A stretch of DNA of 64,000 nt, taken from NCBI GenBank assembly GCA_014237395.1, contig JABZFP010000041.1:461742-525741 (forward strand). Direction: 5' to 3'. The position numbers and the translations under genes were made by a program. A model generated the notes under the pieces. The model saw nothing but the letters and a program-made list of their open reading frames with translations. It was not told where the DNA came from and searched no databases. This document shows positions 42,792 to 51,126 of the stretch, piece by piece; the first letter of the stretch is position 1; every line of letters begins with the position of its first letter. Source of the DNA: Desulfobacteraceae bacterium. GTDB taxonomy: Bacteria > Desulfobacterota > Desulfobacteria > Desulfobacterales > UBA5852.

Positions 42792-44102
42792 TTAGAAGCT
42801 CAGGCTCAGCTTCACACCATATTCGTAGGCGTCTTCTTCGTTGTCTTGACCCAATGCCGCCGCAGCAGAGGGAACTAGCGCATCGCCCGCGAACAGGTAG
42901 GCGCCGATCAACTGCAGGTTCAGGCCTTCCACCAGCTGGTAGGAAACCACCAGGTCGACTTCGGTGCCCAGTTCGTCGTCATTGAGCACATTGTCTTCAG
43001 CCAGCCGAGCATACCAGACCGAGGGGTTGATGGTCAGTTTTTCCATGGGGCTGAATTTCACCCCACCACCGACGTACCACAGGTTGGTGACCACGTCGTA
43101 GGTGCCGCTGGGGCTGGGGTTTTTGCCCCACAGGGAGCCGTCGGACAGAAGTTCGGACCAGACGTGGGAGCCGTTGGGATTGTAGAAGGCGTCATAATCG
43201 CCGGACACAGCCGGATCGCTGTCGTTGCCGCTGGCGTAAGCACCTTCGGCATAAAGGTCGAATCCGCCCAGCATCACGTTTCCACCAAGGGCCAACAGGT
43301 AGCCGCCAAAGTCGACATCGCGGCCGGTGGTGTTGAATGTACCGGTCTGGCCGACGGCCGTGGCCCAGAGGCCCCACGCATCATAGGCCATGTTGAAATC
43401 GGCACCGTAGGTATAGATGTCCAGATCTTCGCCATCGACACCGGCGGGCAGGGTAAATCCATTGGCCGCTGCCACAGGCGCCCAAACATAGCTGGAATGA
43501 ATCCAGTTCAAGCTGGGTTTGATGGAGATGTTTTCGCTGAACCAGATACCGGCCGACAGGGTGTAGGAATCGATATCTTCGTTTTCACGATTTCCTGAAT
43601 CACCGGCAGCGGCTTCAAAGGCTTTCAGCCATGCTGCGGCCAGAACCAGATTGTCCAGAACCTTCCAGCGGGCGATGACACCGGAGGCGTCATTGGAGAT
43701 GTAGTAATCGTTGAACAGGCTGTAGCCCTGGGTACCGACGGTCCAGTTTGTCGGGCCCACGTTGAAGTCAGCGTAAGTGTTCTTGACTTCGATGTTGATA
43801 CCATCGGCGCCGACGTCGCCGTAGGAAGCGCCGTCACCCCAGGTGGCGTCCATTTCAAACTTGTTGACCAGTTTGAGATTGTCGTTGATCTTGGCCGTGT
43901 AGTAGAGACGGGTACGGGATTCGACGTTCTGCTGGGTGTCGTCCACGCCGCCCGGATCGTTGCGGTCAAGGCCGTCGTAATATTTCTGGGTCTGGAAACG
44001 GGCATCCCAGTAACCACCGAACTCATTTTCCAGCGCGGAGGCCGGAATCGCAAAAGCCACGACCATAAGGGCGGCCAGTGCCAAAATAGCATACTTCTTC
44101 AT
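42792..44102 (-). CDS. Outer-membrane porin (beta-barrel)
   Basis: 436 residues. A signal peptide (MKKYAILALAALMVVAFAIPASA) is followed by a mature protein of alternating amphipathic strands rich in Tyr, Trp, Asn and Asp, ending in VKLSLSF with the C-terminal Phe that the BAM machinery recognises. Strand patterns such as SRTRLYYTAKINDNLKLVNKFEMDATWG are typical of porins from sulfate reducers. AAGGAGG precedes the ATG. Loops are Asp-rich (DRNDPGGVDDTQ), consistent with cation or calcium contacts. It is divergent from the FG-GAP gene and probably strongly expressed. Substrate unknown. Confidence 0.85.
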   Translation of the reverse strand: MKKYAILALAALMVVAFAIPASALENEFGGYWDARFQTQKYYDGLDRNDPGGVDDTQQNVESRTRLYYTAKINDNLKLVNKFEMDATWGDGASYGDVGADGINIEVKNTYADFNVGPTNWTVGTQGYSLFNDYYISNDASGVIARWKVLDNLVLAAAWLKAFEAAAGDSGNRENEDIDSYTLSAGIWFSENISIKPSLNWIHSSYVWAPVAAANGFTLPAGVDGEDLDIYTYGADFNMAYDAWGLWATAVGQTGTFNTTGRDVDFGGYLLALGGNVMLGGFDLYAEGAYASGNDSDPAVSGDYDAFYNPNGSHVWSELLSDGSLWGKNPSPSGTYDVVTNLWYVGGGVKFSPMEKLTINPSVWYARLAEDNVLNDDELGTEVDLVVSYQLVEGLNLQLIGAYLFAGDALVPSAAAALGQDNEEDAYEYGVKLSLSF

Positions 44103-44480
44103 TAGAATTCCTCCTTAACGTGTCGCCGACGGTAACCAGCCGCCGGCCAAATAACCTAACCTAAAATAACCTAACCTAATGTGTTGCTTTTGATCAAACC
44201 TGACAACAGCTTGTCGATGACCTCCTTTCCGCCGTAAGTATTGCCGCTGCTGAATGCAGCGAATCGTGTTTTTTATACCAACCGAACCCGGGCAAGTCAA
44301 GGCTGAATTGGCTTTTGTCGTCACGAGACCCGGCTGTCGCGCCTACCTATGGGAGCATCGGCAAAAAGCTTGGATTCCAGTAAGGCAAATGTTATACAGC
44401 GTGGCATTTGCTAAGAATATTTCGACAACGAGGCGGTATGGTTATACAGCAACAACAGTGAAACTTCGTAGGAGCGTATC
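44103..44480. promoter_or_regulatory. Divergent porin/FG-GAP upstream region with short repeats
   Basis: 378 bases with no gene seen. A perfect tandem duplication of AATAACCTAACCTAA occupies 44150-44164 and 44165-44179, about 50-75 nt before the porin ATG in its leader or promoter. Nearer the FG-GAP gene, GTTATACAGC occurs at 44391-44400 and again at 44441-44450, 50 bases apart. Both pairs could be operators; I see no unambiguous promoter. Confidence 0.5.
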
Positions 44481-46208
44481 ATGACGATGTTTTTTCGCGG
44501 GTTTCTTTTTCGTTGGGGGTGCGGCGTATTGGTGGCGGTGGCTTTATGGGGGCTGACTCCCGGCCGGAGTGCGGCTGAGGTGCGTCGGGTGCTCATTATC
44601 CCGTTTAGCATTCATGCCGATAAGGATTTGTCGTTTTTACGTAAGGGGATTACAGCCATGCTGTCCTCCCGCCTGACAGACATCGGCAAGGTGATCGTGA
44701 TGGATCAGGCGGCGGTGGCCGATAGCATCACGAACCTGCCGGACCCCGTGACCCGGGAGGCGGCTGCTGAGGTGGGCCGCAAAGCCGGAGCCGACTTCGT
44801 GGCTTTCGGCAGTCTGACGGTTTTCGGCGACAACATCAGCACGGATGCCCGTTTTGTCGAAGCGCCTACCAATACCATTCTAGTGACCTTTAGCGGTACC
44901 GGCCAAAGCCAGGGAGACGTGATTGGTCATATCAACGATTTTAGCGCGGAAGTGAACGCCCGGGTTTTTGGCCGACAGCCGCAGACGACAATCGTTGTGC
45001 CACCCGCCGATCCGGCACCCGTCGATCCGGACCAGGCCAATCCTGAAAAGAGAATTTGGGGCGGTGACGGCGGCATGCGGATCCAGGCCACGAACCCGGA
45101 TACGGATTATACGGGAGCCAAACTTTGGCGCAGCCGGCGCTTTAATTATGAAGTGAAGGGGCTCGCGATCGGGGATGTGGACGGTGATGGCGCGGTGGAA
45201 ACGGTTTTCTCTGGTGACAACGGTGTTGCTATCTTTCGTTTTAAAGAGGGGCAATTTCTCAAAATTACAGATGTTGAGGCCGGTCCTGATTTTGTCGGCA
45301 TCGGGTTGGATGTGGCCGACATCAATGCCAATGGCAAGGCGGAGATCTTCCTGATCGGACGGACCGAAAAATACTGGCCTAAAACCATCGTGCTGGAATG
45401 GGACGGGACGCAATTTCAGCAAATCCAGGTCATCACGGACTGGTTTTTTCGCGTCCATCACGATCCTCAGACCGGCCGCTTGGCATTGTTTGGCCAAAAA
45501 GGCTCCATGCGGCAGGTTGGCCAGCGAGACACAATCAATCCGGTGGTGAAAGGGCCTTTATACCGGATGGCCTGGATCAACGGGGCCTACGAATCCCAAC
45601 AAACCTACCCTCTGCCTGACCAGGGATCGGTGTTCGGTTTTGCTTACGGGGACCTCACGGGCGATGGGGTCGAGGATTGGGTGACCTACACCGACAGTGA
45701 TTTGCTGCGTCTTTCCACAAGCGGAGGCCGTGAGGAATGGACCAGTTCGGAACCCTATGGCGGCAGTTACACCTTTCTGATGTCCAGCGGGGTGTTTCGC
45801 CAGCGTGAGAGCGTCAACAAGTTGGACCCCGATCCGCTGCCCATGTCTGTTTTTTATGTGCCCCAACGGGTTCTGTTGACAGATTTCGATAAAGACGGAC
45901 AGAACGAGGTGCTGGTGGTTCAAAATTACGATTTCACCCAGGGGCTCATGCAGCGGTCGCGGTCTTTCCGTGACGGCCGTTTTGAATGCCTGGCATGGGA
46001 CAATGTGGGACTGCGCGCCCTGTGGCGGACTCGGAAATTTTCAGGCTACATCAGTGACTACAATCTTGGTGATTTCGATAACGATGGCAAAGACGAACTG
46101 GTTTTTGCCGTGGTGAAAAAAGTCGGCGATCCGATCACCGGGGAGTCCAAGAGCTATCTTGTCTCATGGGACCCTTACCAGCAAGGAGATGTGGCACCAG
46201 CCGACTGA
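44481..46208 (+). CDS. Secreted FG-GAP/VCBS repeat protein with TolB/FlgO-like N-terminus
   Basis: 575 residues. A signal peptide (FFRGFLFRWGCGVLVAVALWGL) precedes a region VRRVLIIPFSIHADKDLSFLRKGI...ADFVAFGSL resembling TolB/FlgO-type nucleotide- or envelope-associated folds (about 33-165). Five calcium-binding-type repeats follow: DVDGDGAVETVF, DINANGKAEIF, DLTGDGVEDWV, DFDKDGQNEVLV and DFDNDGKDELVF. These should form a beta-propeller. The protein is likely periplasmic or outer-membrane associated; its partner is unknown. It is monocistronic, with a bidirectional terminator just after its stop. Confidence 0.8.
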   Translation: MTMFFRGFLFRWGCGVLVAVALWGLTPGRSAAEVRRVLIIPFSIHADKDLSFLRKGITAMLSSRLTDIGKVIVMDQAAVADSITNLPDPVTREAAAEVGRKAGADFVAFGSLTVFGDNISTDARFVEAPTNTILVTFSGTGQSQGDVIGHINDFSAEVNARVFGRQPQTTIVVPPADPAPVDPDQANPEKRIWGGDGGMRIQATNPDTDYTGAKLWRSRRFNYEVKGLAIGDVDGDGAVETVFSGDNGVAIFRFKEGQFLKITDVEAGPDFVGIGLDVADINANGKAEIFLIGRTEKYWPKTIVLEWDGTQFQQIQVITDWFFRVHHDPQTGRLALFGQKGSMRQVGQRDTINPVVKGPLYRMAWINGAYESQQTYPLPDQGSVFGFAYGDLTGDGVEDWVTYTDSDLLRLSTSGGREEWTSSEPYGGSYTFLMSSGVFRQRESVNKLDPDPLPMSVFYVPQRVLLTDFDKDGQNEVLVVQNYDFTQGLMQRSRSFRDGRFECLAWDNVGLRALWRTRKFSGYISDYNLGDFDNDGKDELVFAVVKKVGDPITGESKSYLVSWDPYQQGDVAPAD

Positions 46209-46234
46209 CGGGTGACCCTAATTCGATAAGGCCT

Positions 46235-46275
46235 AAACAGCCCATTCGTTGCTCTGCCGAATGGGCTGTTTGGCA
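46235..46275. terminator. Bidirectional intrinsic terminator between the FG-GAP gene and mutL
   Basis: A perfect 14-bp stem, AAACAGCCCATTCG (46235-46248) / CGAATGGGCTGTTT (46258-46271), with a 9-nt loop. T-rich bases follow on the plus strand (TTTGGCATTTT), and the arm ends in TTT/AAA, so it can serve both the plus-strand gene and the converging mutL operon. Confidence 0.85.
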
Positions 46276-46284
46276 TTTTAAGGT

Positions 46285-48063
46285 TTAACCCTGGCGTCCA
46301 AAAGCTTTTTCGAGGTCGTTTTGAGTCCAGCGGATCCAGGTGGGGCGGCCGTGGGGGCAGTGGGAAGGGTTGTCGCATTCATCCATCTGCTGCAGCAGGC
46401 GGCGGATCTGGCGGTCGTCCAGGGTCTGGCGAGCGCGAATGGCACCGTGGCAGGCCATGATCTTGACGCTGTCGTCCAAAACAGCATCTGGCTCGGCCGC
46501 GCCGCCCGGGGCCAGGGCTGTTTCCAGGATTTCGCGGATCACCGGGCCGAGTTCCCCCTCCAGCAGCATCAGCGGAGCCGCCTTGATGGCAAAAGTGGTG
46601 CCCCCGAAAGGCTCGATCTCGAGGCCCAGGTGTGCCAGCACGGGCAGCAGGTCTTGCAATAGGGCCGCTTCCCGGTGGCTCAGCTCGATGGTTTCCGGAA
46701 TAAGAAGTTTCTGGGCGGCGGCATTGGTGCTGCCGCGGCGGCGGTGCAACTGCTCGTAGTAAACGCGCTCATGGGCCGCATGCTGGTCGATGATGATCAG
46801 CCCCTCCTCGGATTCGCATAGCAGATAGGTGCGCCGGAACTGGCCGATCACGTTCAGGCGGGCAAACCGCCCCTGTTGCCACAAGTTCGTCTGGCGGGGG
46901 AGTTCCCTTGCGGGATCCGGTTCGGCCGGTGGCCGGGTCAGGGGTTTTTGTGCGGGGGATGAAATCTTGTCATCGAAGGGCGATCGCTGATAGTGGCGGA
47001 TGCTTTCCCCAATGCCCGATGGCAGCGGCGTTCGTGGTTGGGGACTCCCGCCCATGCCAGGGCGCTGCCGGCGATCGGCCTGATTCAGGGCCGCGGCGAC
47101 GGCCCCTGCTACGACGCCGTGGACCTCCCGCTGACGGGCAAACCGCACTTCATGTTTGGTGGGGTGCACATTGACGTCCACCTGTTCGGCCGGCACGCGG
47201 ACGTGGCAGACCGCCACCGGAAACTGTCCTTTCATCAAGCGTTGGCGATAGCCCTGCATGACCGCATGCAGGAGGGTCCGGGCCTTCACGTGGCGGCCGT
47301 TGACGAAGAGGTGGACCCCCCGTGAGGTGCTGCGGTTGACCCTTGGCGAAGCCACCCAGCCGGTGACGGCGGCGGCCTCGTTTTCCAGGGACAGAGGGAA
47401 CAGGTCGTTTTGCAGGTTGCGCCCCAGCACGTCGGCCACCCGGTCCCCACTGTCGCTGACGGCCGGCCAGCGCCGGGTGGCTTTGCCGTTGTGGATCAGG
47501 CGAAAATCGATTTCCGGGTGCCCTAATGCAAGACCAGCCAGGCAGTCCCCGATGTGCCCCATTTCCGTTTGGACGGTTTTGAGAAATTTACGTCGGGCGG
47601 GGGTGTTGAAGAACAGGTCTTTGACCGTCACCATGGTGCCGGGCGGCGCCCCGGTCTCGCTGACGTTCTGAATGCGGCCCCCTTCCACCCGGACCTCGGT
47701 TCCGGCGGACAGGTCGGCGGGGCGCGACACCAGGGTCAGCCGCGACACCGAGGCAATGCTGGGCAGCGCTTCCCCCCGGAACCCCAGGGTGCGGATGGCA
47801 AACAGGTCCTCATCGCTGGCGAGTTTGCTGGTGGCGTAGCGTTCCAGGGCCAGCAGGGTATCGTCGGGATCCATGCCGGCGCCGTCGTCCGCCACGCGGA
47901 TCAGCCGTCGGCCCCCGGCCTCGATTTCCACCACGATCCGCCGCCCTCCGGCGTCGATGGCATTTTCCACCAGCTCCTTCACCACAGCCGCCGGGCGTTC
48001 CACCACCTCACCGGCGGCGATTTTGTTGGAGAGAATGTCGGGGAGGATGCGAATGCGGGGCAT
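46285..48063 (-). CDS. mutL: DNA mismatch repair protein MutL, endonuclease-type
   Basis: 592 residues. The N-terminal GHKL ATPase domain has KIAAGEVVERPAAVVKELVENAIDA, ADDGAGM, and TLGFRGEALPSIASV; the transducer domain follows (VNVHPTKHEVRFA). The C-terminal domain carries the endonuclease motif DQHAAHERVYYE together with ACHGAIRA and CPHGRP, so this MutL should nick DNA itself, as in organisms without MutH. The start at 48061-48063 (MPRIRILPD) is the family start; an upstream in-frame ATG adds 42 residues that derive from an intergenic repeat. Last gene of the argS run. Confidence 0.96.
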   Translation of the reverse strand: MPRIRILPDILSNKIAAGEVVERPAAVVKELVENAIDAGGRRIVVEIEAGGRRLIRVADDGAGMDPDDTLLALERYATSKLASDEDLFAIRTLGFRGEALPSIASVSRLTLVSRPADLSAGTEVRVEGGRIQNVSETGAPPGTMVTVKDLFFNTPARRKFLKTVQTEMGHIGDCLAGLALGHPEIDFRLIHNGKATRRWPAVSDSGDRVADVLGRNLQNDLFPLSLENEAAAVTGWVASPRVNRSTSRGVHLFVNGRHVKARTLLHAVMQGYRQRLMKGQFPVAVCHVRVPAEQVDVNVHPTKHEVRFARQREVHGVVAGAVAAALNQADRRQRPGMGGSPQPRTPLPSGIGESIRHYQRSPFDDKISSPAQKPLTRPPAEPDPARELPRQTNLWQQGRFARLNVIGQFRRTYLLCESEEGLIIIDQHAAHERVYYEQLHRRRGSTNAAAQKLLIPETIELSHREAALLQDLLPVLAHLGLEIEPFGGTTFAIKAAPLMLLEGELGPVIREILETALAPGGAAEPDAVLDDSVKIMACHGAIRARQTLDDRQIRRLLQQMDECDNPSHCPHGRPTWIRWTQNDLEKAFGRQG

Positions 48064-48103
48064 TGATTTCGGCCTATTTACGATACGATCGAATTCGGAC
48101 AAT

Positions 48104-48215
48104 TTCGAAAAACGTTCGAGATCAAGACATGCAAATCCCGAGGAGTGAGGCGTACTTGAACTACGCAGCAACGGCGAGGGATGCAGCATAACGCGGATAT
48201 CGGGCGTTTTGCGAA
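48104..48215. repeat. 112-bp element with inverted ends upstream of mutL
   Basis: Ends TTCGAAAAACG (48104-48114) and CGTTTTGCGAA (48205-48215) are near-perfect inverted repeats, and the middle holds a GCGTA/TACGC hairpin near 48151. It looks like a dispersed intergenic repeat. It lies between the 59-residue gene and mutL, and supplies the spurious N-terminal extension of the mutL frame. Confidence 0.5.
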
Positions 48216-48220
48216 GACCG

Positions 48221-48400
48221 TCACAGCTCTTCTTTAACGAACTTGATAAGAAATTCGACTTCGTTCGGTGACAGGTTGAATTTGACCGCGGCTTGCTCCA
48301 CCAAACGGTTGTTGCTGGCCGCGGTTCCGACCTGCCGTTCCTCGGATATCCACTTAACGGCTTTGCGAATGTTTTCGCCCTGGGGCTGGATGCTGCTCAT
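48221..48400 (-). CDS. Small conserved-looking protein, 59 residues
   Basis: Short gene between gatA and mutL. It begins MSSIQPQGENIRKAVKW and continues ISEERQVGTAASNNRLVEQ to an acidic end FLIKFVKEEL. GAGGAG lies 6-7 nt before the ATG and the gene starts 12 nt after the gatA stop, so translation is well supported. The composition (soluble, helical, charged) and position suggest a small cytosolic protein; I recognise no named family and assign no function. Confidence 0.8.
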   Translation of the reverse strand: MSSIQPQGENIRKAVKWISEERQVGTAASNNRLVEQAAVKFNLSPNEVEFLIKFVKEEL

Positions 48401-48412
48401 GCGAATCTCCTC

Positions 48413-49873
48413 TTATAACTCCGGCCTCTGCTGGTGAAAGGCCGTATTCTGTTCGAAATGATAGGCCGCCTGGAGCAGCCGGTCTTCACTGAAGTGGGGC
48501 CCCATGATCTGGAGGCCGATGGGCAGGCCATCGGACGACAGTCCGCAGGGCACCGAAATGCCGGGGATGCCGGCCAGGTTGGCCGAAAGGGTGAAAACGT
48601 CGGACATGTACATGGTCAGGGGGTCGTCCGTGTTTTCCCCGATCTTGAAGGCCGGTGTCGGTGCGACCGGCGACAGCAGGACATCGCAGGTTTCATAGGC
48701 CCACCGGAAGTCCTGCATGATCAGGCTCCGGATCTGAGAGGCTTTGCCATAGTAAGCATCGTAATAGCCGGCCGAAAGGGCATAGGTGCCCAGGATGATG
48801 CGGCGCTGGACTTCCGCCCCGAAGCCGTTGGTTCGCGACCGCCGGAACATGTCCAGCATGTCCTCGTGATCCCTGCTGCGCACGCCGTAGCGCACGCCAT
48901 CGTAGCGGGCCAGGTTGGAGCTGGCCTCACAGGGCGCGATGATGTAGTAGGCGGCCACCGCATATTCGGTATGCGGCAGCGACACCTCCACGGTTTCGGC
49001 GCCCAGGGCGCGGACCGTTTCGATGGCCGCGGCCATGGCGGTTCGAACATCCGGATCCAGCCCCTCGGCCCGGTGGTATTCCAGCGGAAGGCCCACCCGC
49101 AGGCCCTTGAATCCGTCACCGGTCAATTTGGTGTAGTCCGGCACCGGCCGGGGGACGGAGGTGGAATCCCGTTCATCGTGGCCGCTGATGGCATTCATGA
49201 TCAGGGCGCAGTCTTTGACGGATTTGCCCATGGGGCCGATCTGGTCGAGGGATGAGGCAAAGGCCACCAGACCGTAGCGTGAAACACGCCCGTAGGTGGG
49301 TTTCAGTCCCACCACGCCGCAATGGCTGGCCGGCTGCCGAATGGAACCGCCGGTATCGGACCCCAGGGCTCCCAGGCACATGTCGGCGGCCACCGCCGCG
49401 CCCGATCCGCCGCTGGACCCTCCCGGGATGTGGTCCTGATTCCAGGGATTACGCGTCACCTGGTAGGCCGAATTCTCGGTGGAGGATCCCATGGCGAATT
49501 CGTCCATGTTGAGTTTCCCCAAAATCACGGCTCCGGCTGTCTGCAGCTTGTCCATGACGGTGGCGTTATAGGGCGGGATGAAGTTTTCGAGTAGTCGCGA
49601 ACCGCAGGTGGTGCGGAGGCCTTGGGTGCAGATGACATCCTTGATGCCCAGCGGGATGCCGGTCAGCGGCGTCCCCTCATCCTTGGCGATGCGTCGGTCG
49701 GCATGGGCCGCCTGCGCGAGGGCACCCTCGGCGTCCAGGGTGAGATAGGCCCCGATCCGGGGGTCCACGGCGGCGATGCGGTCGAGCACGGCCTGGGTCA
49801 GCGTCACGGAACTAAGTTCCCTCCGGGCCAGCTGCCGGGACGCTTCTTCGATGGTGAGTTCATGCAGTTTCAT
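48413..49873 (-). CDS. gatA: Asp-tRNA(Asn)/Glu-tRNA(Gln) amidotransferase subunit A
   Basis: 486 residues, full length. This amidase-signature subunit releases ammonia from glutamine. The Ser-cisSer-Lys catalytic triad is visible: Lys in PLGIKDVI, the Gly/Ser-rich PGGSSGGSGAAVAA, and GSDTGGSIRQPAS. YGRVSRYGLVAFASSLDQIGP is the usual follow-on motif. It is 86 nt after gatC on the minus strand. Confidence 0.97.
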   Translation of the reverse strand: MKLHELTIEEASRQLARRELSSVTLTQAVLDRIAAVDPRIGAYLTLDAEGALAQAAHADRRIAKDEGTPLTGIPLGIKDVICTQGLRTTCGSRLLENFIPPYNATVMDKLQTAGAVILGKLNMDEFAMGSSTENSAYQVTRNPWNQDHIPGGSSGGSGAAVAADMCLGALGSDTGGSIRQPASHCGVVGLKPTYGRVSRYGLVAFASSLDQIGPMGKSVKDCALIMNAISGHDERDSTSVPRPVPDYTKLTGDGFKGLRVGLPLEYHRAEGLDPDVRTAMAAAIETVRALGAETVEVSLPHTEYAVAAYYIIAPCEASSNLARYDGVRYGVRSRDHEDMLDMFRRSRTNGFGAEVQRRIILGTYALSAGYYDAYYGKASQIRSLIMQDFRWAYETCDVLLSPVAPTPAFKIGENTDDPLTMYMSDVFTLSANLAGIPGISVPCGLSSDGLPIGLQIMGPHFSEDRLLQAAYHFEQNTAFHQQRPEL

Positions 49874-49959
49874 CGCGTTTGACTTTCGGGATCGATTTCC
49901 ATGTGTTGACCTGCCGCATTACCCGTTCAGCAGACCTAAAGGCCGTTGATGCACGTCAC

Positions 49960-50247
49960 CTAACTGATGATTTTGGGCACGATAAAGCTTTCTTTGTCCC
50001 GCTCCGGTGCGTTGGCCAGCGCGGCTTCGTGGTCCAGATGGGGGCGTCGTTTATCCGCCCGCAGCGGGGTGGCCTGGGAGACGGCATGGGCTGTGGGGGC
50101 AATGCCGTCGGTGTCCACACGGTTCAGGGTTTCCATATAATCCAGGATGCCACCCAGCTGTTCCGCCATGGTGTCCAGCACCGTGTCTGCCAGATCCAGG
50201 CGGGCCAGGCGGGCGACATGTTGCACTTCTTCTCGGGTGATTTTCAT
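49960..50247 (-). CDS. gatC: Asp-tRNA(Asn)/Glu-tRNA(Gln) amidotransferase subunit C
   Basis: 95 residues, normal length. It wraps around GatA and helps it fold and bind GatB. The pattern EEVQHVARLARLDLADTVLDTMAEQLGGILDYMETL, then VSQATPLRADKRRP and a final ESFIVPKII is diagnostic. It is upstream of gatA and downstream of the SPOR-domain gene. Confidence 0.95.
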   Translation of the reverse strand: MKITREEVQHVARLARLDLADTVLDTMAEQLGGILDYMETLNRVDTDGIAPTAHAVSQATPLRADKRRPHLDHEAALANAPERDKESFIVPKIIS

Positions 50248-50316
50248 GGGTTGTGTTCCTTTGTTTCGGCAAATGGCAGCGTGTATCGACGGTGACGGTT
50301 TGATTCTTTCCGGTCC

Positions 50317-51060
50317 TTATCGCGAAACCAGGATCGGCTTCAAGCCCTTTGATTCCAGGGCGTGTATGGTTTTGGCGGCTTGTTCACGGTCGCTGAACCG
50401 GCCGACCTGAATGCGGTACCAACGGCCTTTGCCGGGGATGGTCACGCTGGTTCGGTGCGCACTATAGCCCTCTTTGCGCAGCCGCGCCACCATTTCATCG
50501 GCGGTCTTGGCATCCTGCAGCGAAGCCACTTGAAGGGTCAACGCTCCGGCTGACGTGGGTGATGCTGTGCGGGGGGGCGGTGATGGCGTCGGGGCCGGCT
50601 TGTGGACCGCGGCTTTCTTTTTCGGCTGCAAGCCGGACATGCGTCTTTTGACCGGAACGCCGGATGGCGCCGGGGGGGCCTGAGCTTCGGCCGGGGCAGG
50701 TGCCGTCGGCGCGATGGTGGGTTGGGGTGGCGTGCGGGTCAGGTTGGGATCGATGGCTGGATCGTCGCTGGGCTGCTTCAAGTCTTCGTAAAAATCCATA
50801 TTCGATTTGTTTTCGACGGCGGCGGAGTAGGCCTCCAGCTGCCGGGCCTGCTGGTGTTGAACCTGCTCACGCAGGGCGTGCAGATCCTGGCCGAGCTTTT
50901 CCATGTCGAATTTGACCGGCGCGGTGCCTCGGCCCACCAGAACACCCACAAAAAAGGTCCAGGCGCAGGCTGTCAAGGCCAGCGCAATGCTGCCGTATAC
51001 CCCCCGGCGGGAGAGCTGCCAGACGGGTTTACGTTTCGTGGTGGTTTTGGTCTTTGCCAT
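50317..51060 (-). CDS. SPOR-domain membrane protein
   Basis: 247 residues. A short basic N-terminus, one membrane helix (GVYGSIALALTACAWTFFVGVLVG), a Pro/Ala-rich periplasmic linker (about 90-165), and a C-terminal SPOR domain (TLQVASLQDAKTADEMVARLRKEGYSAH, then YRIQVGRFSDREQAAKTIHALESKG). SPOR domains bind denuded peptidoglycan at division sites. The FtsN-like topology is common in genes that follow argS in many Proteobacteria. It starts about 65 nt after argS ends. Confidence 0.9.
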   Translation of the reverse strand: MAKTKTTTKRKPVWQLSRRGVYGSIALALTACAWTFFVGVLVGRGTAPVKFDMEKLGQDLHALREQVQHQQARQLEAYSAAVENKSNMDFYEDLKQPSDDPAIDPNLTRTPPQPTIAPTAPAPAEAQAPPAPSGVPVKRRMSGLQPKKKAAVHKPAPTPSPPPRTASPTSAGALTLQVASLQDAKTADEMVARLRKEGYSAHRTSVTIPGKGRWYRIQVGRFSDREQAAKTIHALESKGLKPILVSR

Positions 51061-51126
51061 GGTGCATGCCGGGTCGGGTGGCCGGAACGACGGAAGCTGT
51101 TGCTGGCGGTGTCCTGTCGCCGGTGG

